Shown here one piece after another: positions 47,226-57,442 of a stretch of DNA of 64,000 bases (the stretch's first letter is position 1; each line of letters begins with the position of its first letter). The notes under the pieces are model-generated. The model was not told where the DNA came from and ran no database searches. It saw only the letters and a program-made list of their open reading frames with translations. A program made the position numbers and the translations under genes. The DNA is from Archegozetes longisetosus (Eukaryota > Arthropoda > Arachnida > Sarcoptiformes > Trhypochthoniidae), in NCBI GenBank assembly GCA_018873245.2, contig JAEMBT020000001.1, positions 5,506,220-5,570,219 of the forward strand. The letters run 5' to 3'.

Positions 47226-49808
47226 GTGCTATTGCAGGGGTATGGTCGTTTTTTGCTTTTTTTTATTAGAAAGTATTCGAGTCTAGTCTCTGCACCAGAT
47301 ACCGTACTAAAGAGGCTAGGTATGATCGTTTTATTATTTGTAATACAGTACTTTTATAGAGAATACCAGATATTGCATTGTATTATAAAATACAACTCTT
47401 TTATGACTGAAAACCTTTATTAGTCATTGTATGTCATAATATTTAAATTTAGGCTATTTTACATTCCAAATAAAAACCGATTTTTGAAATTTTTATCACC
47501 GATTACCGACAGATTTGACTGCTTTTTATAACCAAATAGTCACTGCTTTAGTAATAGCTGACGTTGTACTAGTTGGTTAACACAACTTTGAACAAATGCA
47601 TTAATTAGAACTTTTTAACTTATCAAAATCCTGTGTACGATAGCTATATAGTCTAAGTATTTTCAAAGAAATGTGTCTTATTATCATATTTGGGATTCGT
47701 AAAGTATTAAAAGTAGGCAAAAGTAATTAACTCGTGAACACTAGTCTTACAGTTCAGTATATTTAGTGAGTATTAATTTTTTCATGTGTTGCTTATCTCT
47801 ACAGTATTTGATGTTTTAGCGAATACTTCAAATATTTTTATGTAGAAGTAGAGTCTGTAGAGTATTACTTTCAAATCGAATATCGACAGTATACAGTTGA
47901 GTAAAATTAAAGTATTATCAATTGCTTTACTTTTACTTTTTGACTCTTAAGTTAACGTTTTGACTACATTAAAAGGACACTTCCATTTATATCCAGTCCC
48001 CTTCTCAATGAAAGTAATATATTTGATGTTTATTATCCTAAATTGAATGGTGAAGATCCGAAGTCGTGATGATAAACCGTTTTTGAAATATCGCGCTAAA
48101 CCATAAAAGACAAAAACTTAACCTGACAAAAAATAACCTAGACTAAATTTCACATTTGAATGATTTTGAAAAATTCCTACTTTTATCTTGATCACCATTT
48201 TATTTTCCGCCTTTGTTTATTTGTAGTTTCTGTTTCTTTTAGTTTAGTTTATATTTTAATAAACCTCAATACAGTTATTAAGTTGGGCAATTTGATAGTC
48301 TAGTTTGAGGATTCTTTCTAGGCTACTTAAGGAGCTTCCACTTGTAAAATCTTATTCAAATTATATTTTCTTAATATACGATCCAACAAAAGTTTTCAAC
48401 TTAAAATTTCTCAACTCTATCGTTTTGGTAAAGTACGATACAATCATCATAACAACCTATAGATCAAATTAATCCAATGTAGTAGTAATTAAAAGTTTAT
48501 GAATAACTAGAGTTACAAAACTTCCCTTAATGTAAAGAGAGTCAAGGAATAGAGAGAATTATCAAAATAGTATTTAGTATATATCTGCCATATGTGATAA
48601 TTTGAAAATTAATATATACATATTTGCAATAAAGTGCAAAATTTCTGAATTAGAATATAAGCACATTTAATTATTTAATGGTTGGAACTCGAAAACCATA
48701 ATAGACCTAAAATTGTAATTCCAAAAATGTCACGGCTATAATACTTAAAGTTAGATCAGCATTTCAAAATGAAGAGATTGTTTGAAAAATGTGTTAGAAT
48801 GACAACAGTTTATTACAATTTATATCAAGGTTTTAAGAAACTTAGATAACTCTTGTATTTGAATATCTAAGGTTGGTCTCGTGTGAGTAATGTTTGATCG
48901 CATATTTTCGAACGTATACTTTTGCTAACTTCTCGACAATGTAAGCTATAATGTGAAACTTCGTGAGCTATTTATTTTAAAGTTGTAAATAATATATAAT
49001 GAATTTCAGTTTATTATAGGTACATGATTCGAGTCATTAGTAAAAGCATTTAAATATTTAAAACATTAAAAATCACAATATCTCACTGTCTAATATTGCA
49101 TATGTTGACCAATAAGACTCATTTTCTACCTGAAAATGTAGATCTTATTTATAAGTCATTTCGACCATATTCGAAATGATAGCAAAATTATGGTATAACA
49201 AAAAATATTAACCAAGAGAAGCATGTATCATCACTGAAAAACATCAATCAACTATTGATTATCCCATTTACACTGTACAAAGTATACTTTTCACTTGCCT
49301 TTTATAACTTAGTTAATCACTTGATTTGTCAAATTAATCAAATAATCTTATTTAGTTATTTATAATATAAAATATAAGTATGTGGTTTTTAATCCATACC
49401 ATTCGTTTGAATGCAGTTATTGAAGTCATCAGAGGTTAAATTATAAAACTCTTTCCTATTCTTACATCTGATAATGTATATTTTCCGCAATAATTCATCA
49501 TTTGTCTCAGAGATTCATTTCTGATTACAATCATTGCGATAGAGGATATTTGACGAAAAACTGATAGTACTGTTTTTTGTAAGGTTTTAAATTCATTTAA
49601 AGCCATGCAAATTTCTTATAGTTTAAGTTTGAAACAAAGAATTTCACACGGATTCCACAATCATTTTAATCTGAATATTTTCTTATTTATATACATCAAG
49701 TTATACTCAAAAGTCGCCCTTTCAAGAATTTGCAGTTTTGCTGATATTATATTGGTTATCCGATATTGGTTTGAAATATTACTAAAAGCTTCAATATTGT
49801 CACAAATA

Positions 49809-51909
49809 ATGTCGAACAAGTTAAGCATTAATGAATCATTTGGAGGTAAATCGGTTTTGATAACTGGAGCAACGGGTTTAGTTGGAAAAATGATTCTGTA
49901 TAAAATTCTTCATTCTGTCCAAAGTGTTACAAATATCTATGTTCTGATGAGAAGTAAAAAAGGAAAATCTGTTAGTGAGCGATTCAGTGAAATGATTAGT
50001 AGAAGCCATGGTTTGTTCAAGAGTATTGAAAAAGAAACTTTAATGAAAGTAATCCCGATTGAAGGCGATGTAACGATAGATGGTTTGGGCCTAAACGAAA
50101 CTGATAAAAATGAAGTTATTAATCATGTCTCGATTGTATTTCATGCTGCGGCTGATGTCACCTTTGACACAAACCTTAAGTATTGGTTTAGAATTTACAA
50201 TCATTATTTAGAATAATGATATATCTTAATGCTTTTAAAATTTAGACGGCAATTAATAACTAATGTAGTTGGAGTTAAACATGTTATCGATTTATGTCGA
50301 AAATTGAAAAATTTGGGTGTATTCGTTTATGTTTCAACTGCTTATTCAAACCCGTTAGAAATGGTAACTGAAGAAAAAGTTTATGAGAAAACTGCTCACG
50401 CATTGAATATTTTGGATCACATTAAGTACTGACCAGTTTCATACATAAATCTTTGAATAACCAATATTTGTTTTAATTTTAAAGCGACCGGGAATTCGAT
50501 TTCATTAATAAGGAATTGATTGGAAACTTTCCAAATACTTACACATTCACTAAGAATTTAGCAGAAAATTTGGTTAAACGTGAATATGAGAAAGGAAAAC
50601 TTCCAACAACTATTGTCAGACCTGGTATAGTGTCAACGAGTATAAGAGAACCATTTTGTGGTTGGTTTGATTCATTGAATAGTGTTTCCAGTGGAATATT
50701 TTTGATGAGTACAGGTTTGGCCCGAACTACGACAGCAAATTTTGACATGACAGCAGATGCAATACCTGTTGATATCGTGGCAAATACTTGTATCACTGCC
50801 GCTTGGAATACAATGATTAATGAGTATAATAGTTATCTTGTTCTTAATAACTTAAATTTTAGACGGATTGAAGCTATGTTGTGAATCACATTCTACGATA
50901 TTATTTTATAAGTTTATCTTAGGTGTGCCTTTTGTCTATCCTTAACTGAATTTAAGTGTGAGTGTGATTTGCAATAATTAATGCTTCGTACTGCTCAAAA
51001 GTTCTACTTTCTACTTCACTTTTTCATATTTTTATCTAGTAAATCAGAACTTCGTGTCTATAACTGTAACGCCACTTGTTTGGGTTCACCAGTTATTCGG
51101 CAGGCTTATGACTGGGGACAGTACTTCTTTGAAGAGTATCCTATTTGGAACACTGTTAGGCCTGTCAATTTTCTAAAGCCGACTTGGATTCCCCTCTTCT
51201 TAATACACTTCTTTTCTGAGATTTGTGTCGCCTATTTGTTCGACTTCCTTCTTCTACTAATCGGACAAAAGAGAATGTATGATTTTTTTCCTAAAATTTT
51301 CTACTAATATTTATTGTCTTAAAGTGCTGTGCGGTATATAAAAACCTATCAGCGTTTAATGGAGATCAGCAAGTGCTTCATATCCCGTCAGTGGTATTAC
51401 ACTAACAATAATTTCGTCAAATTATCTGAGGAACTGATTGGATTCGATAAAAATACGTTTGATTGTGATGTTCGCAGAATTAATTGGAATAAGTACTTCA
51501 TTGAATCATATTTCAGATTCAGAAAATTAATACTGAAAGAAACCAACAAACACATTTTTGGGGCTCAGAAACGTTATAAACTGTAAGTTTTAAATTGATT
51601 GAGAGCTATGTTAACCAAAGTTTATACTTTTATAGTTTGAAAACTGGTTATACGATTTTGAATCATACGTTAATGTACATTTTGCTGAATTTATTGCTCG
51701 CTTGTACACCACTCGCCTCAATGATAGTCAGTTTATTAAACTTTATTGGATTAAATTCGATAGAATTAGATTTAACAGAAATTGGATTTTATCTTTTGCT
51801 AATATCTGCTCTTATCAATATTGCTCTTCATTTCATTCCTAAAAAACCATGTGACCCGGATTTAATGGCAATACGTGCTTATGCTCAACAAGTTATGCTC
51901 AGCTTTTAA
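49809..51909 (+). CDS. fatty acyl-CoA reductase
   Basis: Reduces fatty acyl-CoA to primary fatty alcohol with NADPH; arthropod members make wax, hydrocarbon or pheromone precursors at the ER or peroxisome. Exons: 49809-50179, 50246-50425, 50485-50823, 51040-51276, 51325-51582, 51636-51909. They total 1659 nt (552 aa), phase 2 at every junction. Rossmann cofactor motif G-A-T-G-L-V-G at residues 20-26 (after S-V-L-I-T); VIPIEGDV and VFHAAADVTFD follow; FVYVSTAYSN; catalytic Y203-x-x-x-K207 in NTYTFTK; TTIVRPGIV. A FAR_C domain (about 340-460) includes FDVRRIN-like CDVRRINWNKYF. The tail has two hydrophobic segments (about 470-540). Length suits the family. The ATG at 49,809 is chosen because family members start just before G-G-K-S-V-L-I-T-G; the longer ORF upstream is not typical. 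Substrate chain length cannot be read off. Confidence 0.92.
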
Positions 51910-52169
51910 ACAATATAATTTTTGAATATCTCAAATTTTTCGAATTTCTCGAATTATCACAAGATCAATTTTAAATTCTGTTACATTTTATAAACAATAT
52001 AACGCGTTATGTAAAGTTGTAGATTTATTGAACTCAAACTTTTGTATTTAAAAATATTTCTTTAAATTTTTCAATTTTTTTACTTAAACTATTGTATGTT
52101 TAAGTGGTTTGAGATTTGATCAACTTGGAGATCAAAGAAAAGAATTAGCTTTAAGAACTCTTGAGTTAA

Positions 52170-52509
52170 TCTAGCCCCTCCGTAATATTTTATGCCTTCC
52201 ACTCCTTTATTCTGAATTGGACTCTTCCAAAATAATACTTTAGAAGTAATAGGAAATTCATTGGGGTAGTACAGTCGTCTCTTGTTATAGTGAAGACTCA
52301 AATGTTCTTAATTGCATTAATTACAGAAACAATTTGAAACCTTTTTTTATATCGCATTATATTATTATACTATATGCTAATATATAAAAAAGGAATAATT
52401 CGTTGGGTTTTAGATTTGAATGATTTTTATTGATATAAACTCTAATGAACTCGACCAAAAAAGGGTAGATTTTTGAAATAATGTTTAGAGACAGTACGGA
52501 GGGGCTAGG
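52170..52509. mobile_element. piggyBac-like MITE, copy B only
   Basis: A 340-bp element between two TTAA sites (52,166-52,169 and 52,510-52,513), with ends TCTAGCCCCTCCGTA and, complemented, CCTAGCCCCTCCGTA. Copy A lacks it at about 36,722. TTAA duplication plus YCTAG ends fit piggyBac mobilisation. Non-coding; the ORF at 52,089-52,301 is a shadow. Confidence 0.72.
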
Positions 52510-52543
52510 TTAACTCCAGGACTTCTATTCTAAAAGCGTTGTA

Positions 52544-53088
52544 CCGTCGACAGATAAAAGTTATGTATTTGTCATCACTAAAAAGATGCAGAAGAGTTGA
52601 TAAACCTAAGGGCTCAACAACTCATTGAGATCTATATTACGTTTAGTGATATTAATCGATAAATGAATACTTAAAAGATTAGTTTACAACTTTGATAAAA
52701 TAGATTTTGACTCATCTTTGTATTAAGTTAGTTGAGTCAATGCCACATCGGTTACAAGAGGTGATAGCTCGAGAGGACAGTCCAACACATTATTAAAATT
52801 ATTTAAATTGAATCACAGTTGACTGTTAAACTATTTTGATTGAAATAGTTTGATATATTTTATTAGTAGCTTTCATTCTATGACTTATTGTTTTTCTTAT
52901 GAATATTAAATAAACTGACTTCAGCTACGAACAACATTATTACTAATATTGTGCTTCTTAATTACTGAGTAATGCCATAATTTGATGCTACAAACTTATA
53001 GTTTCAATTTGTGTCTCGTCCCTCTTATCTTATCCAAACGCATCAGAGATTAATCCGGGATCTACGCATAACTTTTTTCGATCGACTG
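52544..53088. mobile_element. Tc1-type MITE with TA duplication, copy B only
   Basis: TA at 52,542-52,543 and 53,089-53,090. Ends CCGTCGACAGATAAAAGTTA and, complemented, CAGTCGATCGAAAAAAGTTA. Copy A has the empty site GCGTTGTACCCTTAAG at about 36,740. Compared with the relative at 46,405 it carries about 120 extra bp near 52,785-52,910. Confidence 0.8.
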
Positions 53089-53646
53089 TACTCCTAAGGC
53101 TGGTTTATTTTTGGTGAATAACCCTAGTATGTCAAACCTCTTCTATATTTTTTAATATCAAATAATGTTCAATTTATATATAATTCTCAACAAAGTTATT
53201 GAATTTTGAACCTAACTTTTTATTGTTTTGACAAAATAAAAATTTTAAAAACAAAAAAGTAAAAGGGTACATTTTTTATTTATTCTTAAATCAGAAGTAT
53301 ATTTAAAATTGATCGATCAAATTACTGTAATTACACTGTTTAAGTGTTCCCAAAGTCGTAAGTACACTGGTTCATTTGGCTATTAATACTCGTTCCATCT
53401 CTGGCTCCGATTCACACACTGTTGTTTTTCCCATTAAAGTACGTAAAGAGCGGCTTATTTTTTCGGCCATTAGCACTGAAGGATAATGAATACCAATGAT
53501 GAAGGTCTATAAACCGAAAATAATAGGAAAATTTTTGTTAAATACATGGTGAACCCGGGCTTATAGTTCTAAGAGGGCTTTCGACATTCGATCCCAGAAT
53601 ATGATACATCGTTAGACTCGGAACATCGAGTTAAGTATTTTAATAC

Positions 53647-54108
53647 TGTGAGAGTGGATTTTTATATAGCGAAATAACAACTCTGACTTTAACAATTAAC
53701 AATCTTTATTAAAATATAAATTGAATGATAATACATAAAGATTTAAATGTATCGCACAGAGTCTAAGCTCTCTCGCACTCTCTTACTAACTCACTTAATT
53801 TCTACTCTATTACTCTCTCTTTTTATACTCTTCTGGCTAATTAATAAAAGGATGTTTAAGAATATTTTCGAGTTATAATTTTGAGAAAAGTTATTCCTAA
53901 AAAGGGATGTTCAAGCATTCCAGTATTAGATTCCCATAACAATTAATTTCCTATTGTAATTAAATTAGCATAAGAATTTGCTTTTACAATTAGAGCGAAC
54001 TAAACAAAACCTTTTATAGTCATAACGAAATAAGAGTTAAACTTTCATTCTCATAACAAATAGAAAGTTTACAAAACAAATTAAAATACTTTTTGTTTTA
54101 ATATAACA
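53647..54108 (-). mobile_element. solo LTR with 4-bp TSD, copy B only
   Basis: 462 bp flanked by ATAC (53,643-53,646 and 54,109-54,112). Read on the minus strand: starts TGTTATATTAAAACAAAAAG, TATAAAAAGAGAGAG promoter-like box (about 53,826), AATAAAG signal (about 53,715), ends CCACTCTCACA. Copy A is uninterrupted at about 38,009. A 4-bp duplication and these ends suit a Ty3/gypsy-type LTR. No internal coding sequence. Confidence 0.82.
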
Positions 54109-54126
54109 ATACCTCACTTGATCAAT

Positions 54127-54369
54127 TCATGTCAGGTGGTTCTTGAAATATTCAGCTAAATAATCTCCACTATTGAGAGAAAACCAACATTGGAATTCGT
54201 CTAGTGATGGAAAATTCATAGAAATTTTCTCTGATGAGAAACATTCTAGAAAGTTTATTGGGACTATTCTTCTTACACTATCATTGTTTTGAATGTTAAA
54301 ATAAGTAAAATTTCGAATATTTAAAAGACGAGAATGTTGTACATCGCTTAAATTAGAATAGCATTTCAA
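54127..54369 (-). CDS. conserved small ORF (B), unknown
   Basis: 80-codon counterpart of the ORF at 38,000-38,269, beginning M-K-C-Y-S-N-L-S-D-V and containing NFPSLDEFQCWFSL. It is shortened at its C-terminal end relative to A. Same caveat: the substitutions look neutral. Confidence 0.2.
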   Translation of the reverse strand: MKCYSNLSDVQHSRLLNIRNFTYFNIQNNDSVRRIVPINFLECFSSEKISMNFPSLDEFQCWFSLNSGDYLAEYFKNHLT

Positions 54370-54991
54370 TTAAAACTGTTTTGAGCTGAGAAAATAGAAA
54401 ATTCTCTTAAATAAATTTCATGCAATAAAAGTTTCCAGAAAGTTTCTCAAAAAATTTCTCGGGAGATTTTCTTTTTACATCACTAAACACAGTTGGGGTT
54501 CGGTTTAATTAGATCTCTTTTTAACCTATTTGTCTTTAACTGAGACGTACAATTTTAGAAACAAATTGAATATAAAAATTTTTTCCTTTTCCGATTTGAA
54601 GTTTGAAATAAACTTTTCTTCTTACTGTGCGCAAACGATAGTATCAATAATATAGAAGGTATATGAATATTCTGCAATGTTCAGCATCATTGAATCAAAT
54701 CTTTTCTGAGATTGAAATTCATTTTGCAAGCTGATACAAGATACACTATTGTTGATATTATCGATACTATGGTTTGTACAGGTGTAGGTAGACAAAATTT
54801 ATTTTACTAGGTAAACTTTTTTTCATTTTATTATTTAAAAAGTAAAATTCATGAAAATATCAAACTTATTCAAACTTAATTTGTACAAAGAAGTTTAAAC
54901 TGAATTTATGAAAAAGTATTCGCAAACTATATATAGATTAAAACGCTAATTCAAATGTGACTCTGTAAGTATCTGAACTAGAGTTTGACAT

Positions 54992-55505
54992 CAGTGTACT
55001 GTTACTGTTTAGTAAAGTATAGTAGAGTATGAAAAATCATTGACAAAGTAAAGTATAGCATTTTGCACTTTACTGAAATTTACTTTTTACTAGAAAACAC
55101 AAATTTGCACATTGCGCATATTTTTGTGCAGAACTTTAAAAGCACGTGTTTATACCATTTGTTCATAAAAATAATTAATTTGTTTTAATAATTCAGTTAT
55201 TTATATGTTTATATCATATATTTAAGTTTTGATTATGTCTGAAAGTAACTATGGTATTTCTGGTCAAAATTTAAACCCGCAACTAATCTCTCAAGTGAGC
55301 GCAATTTCAATTATCAAAATTTGACTTTATGTAAAATTCGTTCAAAACTTGATCCAGAAAATGTTGATAAAATGCTCATTTTACGTTTCAATTATGATTT
55401 GTTAGAAAACAATGCTGTATAATAAATTCTAATGAAATTTCAGTATATTTCAGTAAAGTCTAGTAATTATTGTTTTAGGTTAAAACAGTAAAGTATAGTA
55501 CATTA
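54992..55505 (+). mobile_element. internally deleted hAT element
   Basis: Near the right end the frame 55,318-55,422 reads N-L-T-L-C-K-I-R-S-K-L-D-P-E-N-V then M-L-I-L-R-F-N-Y-D-L-L, the hAT C-terminal dimerisation signature (L-x-P-E-N-V). AGTAAAGTATAGTA motifs sit near both ends (55,013 and 55,490), and the left end starts CAGTGTACTG. The exact ends and the target duplication are not resolved. The rest of the transposase is gone. Confidence 0.55.
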
Positions 55506-55509
55506 ATAA

Positions 55510-56326
55510 ATTTTTGATAAAATGTTATCCTCTAATTTGAATCTAACGATATCGTTCGATCTCCATACGGGAACCAATCACAAGTCAGAGGTTTGCTCTA
55601 TTACTAAATTAACATTTATTTTCACCTTGGTATCGTCAAAATTTTATGTAAGTAGGTATAGCTTCGCGCGCTTTCACTCCCTATTCATAGAAGGAGAAAG
55701 TAGATTTTGATTTGCATTATATTAAAGAAATTTGATGGATATTTGAATCAATATAAAGAATGAGGTTACACATTTCAAAGCTTATTTTAGGAATTGCATA
55801 TCCAAAAGACCGAATCCATGCATAGGTTGTATTATCGAAGTTTATGAATTTTATGTACTTTCCCCCAATCTAAAGCTATACTCGAAGAATCCAGATTTCA
55901 GCAGTTGTCTTGTTATAATTGAAGATATATTTATAAAATTAATAAGTTAACTTTATACAACCTTACAATTTGGAAACTGGAATGTTGAACTATCTAAACA
56001 AAGACCTTGAAAATTTTAAGAATTTACTTAGATTTGTTAAGAATTTTCACCAGAAATCTAGAGATATTTGTCGAATATTTACAAACATTTATTGGTTTTA
56101 TTTCATGTTTTATAACTAATTGTTGGGATACAACTGAATACTCTAGTAGTAATAGAATTTGTGAAGTAAGAACTGGTAGTAACACTCTTCAAGAAAGAAA
56201 AGACAACCCACCTTAAGCAATTCTGCTTGGGTAAAGACTTTAGACCTCATGGTTCGGTGGCAAACATAGAGACACACTTTAGACTAGAATATTAAAATTT
56301 TTGACGCGTACAATTTCGTAGAAAAT
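55510..56326. other. no gene seen
   Basis: AT-rich intergenic DNA. ORFs at 55,522-55,710 and 56,007-56,216 have no recognisable domain or splice context and are not called. Confidence 0.5.
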
Positions 56327-57316
56327 AAAATTTTCTAAAATTCTTTGACATTGCGTCTATGGGAGAAGAGAAGACTTCAAAGATTCATTCGACTCTTGCC
56401 CCATCAGTTTTCTTTTAAGATTTCGCTCGAAAATAACTAAAACTAGGGATATCATTTTGAAAAAGTTTTATAGTGGTTCAAGACCTGAAACGGGGTGAAA
56501 TCGAGGGTTCAAATTTTCATTAATTTCAATATTAAAAAGTAGAAAATGGGGTTAAGACCCCGAATCTCAATCTTCATTTCAGTTTTTATTCAGGTCCCCA
56601 CATGAGATCCTAATAAACTAAAACCATAGGGGATTTTTCATGTCATTTTAGGGATTTTTTCGACTTATTCGGAAATACTCCAAATTTTTTCTAAATTCTA
56701 GAGGTTTTTCCAAAAGTTGAAATTGCGCATGCGCACGAGCAGAAACATTAAACATAAAAGACCAATCTGAATTTCTTTATTACCAGAGATCGATACAGTC
56801 CAGTGGTAAGCCTGTCGACCTTTCGAACCAAAAGTGTGGATTCGAAACCAATTTAAACCAAACGATTCTCATGTCGTTGACTGCTATGGAATCCAATTTC
56901 GAGTAATGAATATGCCTTTGGCAGTTTCGACTTTCGGAAAAAATTTAGAATTCAGGAAAAATTTGAGGTATTTTCGAATAAGTCGAAAAAATCCCTAAAA
57001 TGATCTGAAAAATCCACGATTTTAGTTTATTATGGTCTCATATGAGGATCTGAATAAAATATGAAATCAAGATTAAGATTCGGGATCTTAATCTCATATT
57101 TTCACTTTTCAATATTGAAATTAATGAAAATTTGAACCTTCGATCTCACCCTGTTCCAGGTCTTGAACCACTTTAATACTTTTTCAAAATTATATCCCTA
57201 GTTTTTGTTATATTCGAGCGAAATCTCTAAAGAAAACTGATAGAGGCGGGGGTTAAATGAATCTTTGAAATAATTTATTCTCCAACAGACGCAATGTCAA
57301 AGAATTTTAGAAAATT
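56327..57316. repeat. giant inverted repeat, about 390-bp arms
   Basis: The left arm (about 56,327-56,722) and the right arm (about 56,930-57,316) are complementary over their whole length at roughly 80-85 percent. Paired landmarks include TTCTTTGACATTGCGTCT, GGTTCAAGACCTG and AGGGATTTTTTCGACTTATT and their complements. The spacer of about 210 bp carries a tRNA-like sequence. No ORF. It is probably a foldback-type MITE or an inverted pair of one element; target duplications were not identified. Confidence 0.85.
56785..56850 (+). other. tRNA-like A/B-box sequence (SINE-type)
   Basis: The spacer of the giant inverted repeat has an A-box-like stretch (CCAGTGGTAAGCC, about 56,800) and a B-box-like stretch (GGATTCGAAACC, about 56,838), spaced as in RNA polymerase III promoters. 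No complementary acceptor stem surrounds them, so it is not a functional tRNA gene. A tRNA-derived SINE head is the simplest reading. Confidence 0.4.
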
Positions 57317-57319
57317 CAG

Positions 57320-57442
57320 TCCGAACCTGACCACTTCTGGTCAACTTCCGAGGAAATGACCGACCCGCCAAGTGATATATCGTTGGAATCAGAATATCGA
57401 ACTGACCCTGAGACTGACACCTCACTTAATCAGTTATCTTAA
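57320..57442 (+). CDS. candidate C-terminal exon, unknown gene
   Basis: After an AG at 57,318-57,319 a 40-codon GC-richer frame runs to TAA, reading S-E-P-D-H-F-W-S-T-S-E-E-M-T-D-P-P and ending T-S-L-N-Q-L-S. Acidic, Ser/Thr/Pro-rich composition is typical of a disordered C-terminus. No upstream exon could be matched; the sequence immediately left is the giant inverted repeat. It may be a real last exon or a decayed fragment. Confidence 0.28.
   Translation, partial: SEPDHFWSTSEEMTDPPSDISLESEYRTDPETDTSLNQLS

Larger units (their letters stand above)
46820..47348. mobile_element. second TA-target element, inserted beside the first
   Basis: Terminal repeats CTGTATTGCAAATAATAAA (left) and, complemented, CTGTATTACAAATAATAAA (right). 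TA follows on the right; the left TA is mutated to CA. It sits exactly at the right-hand target duplication of 46,405-46,817. It contains a foldback structure at 46,867-47,225. Confidence 0.7.
44500..49808. other. non-genic part of copy B
   Basis: Apart from the hAT relic (45,620-45,965) and the insertion nest (46,405-47,348) I see no gene upstream of the intact reductase. Identity to copy A is visibly lower before about 48,600 than after it. Confidence 0.55.
40253..54548 (+). repeat. tandem segmental duplication, copy B
   Basis: Direct copy of 26,030-39,046. It is larger because of B-specific insertions: the transposon nest at 40,327-42,754, the nest at 46,405-47,348, a piggyBac-like MITE (52,170), a Tc1-type MITE (52,544) and a solo LTR (53,647). 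It carries the intact reductase gene. Confidence 0.92.

Noticed and set aside
56785..56850. Functional tRNA gene
   Set aside because: A/B-box-like motifs are present but no complementary acceptor stem can be formed.
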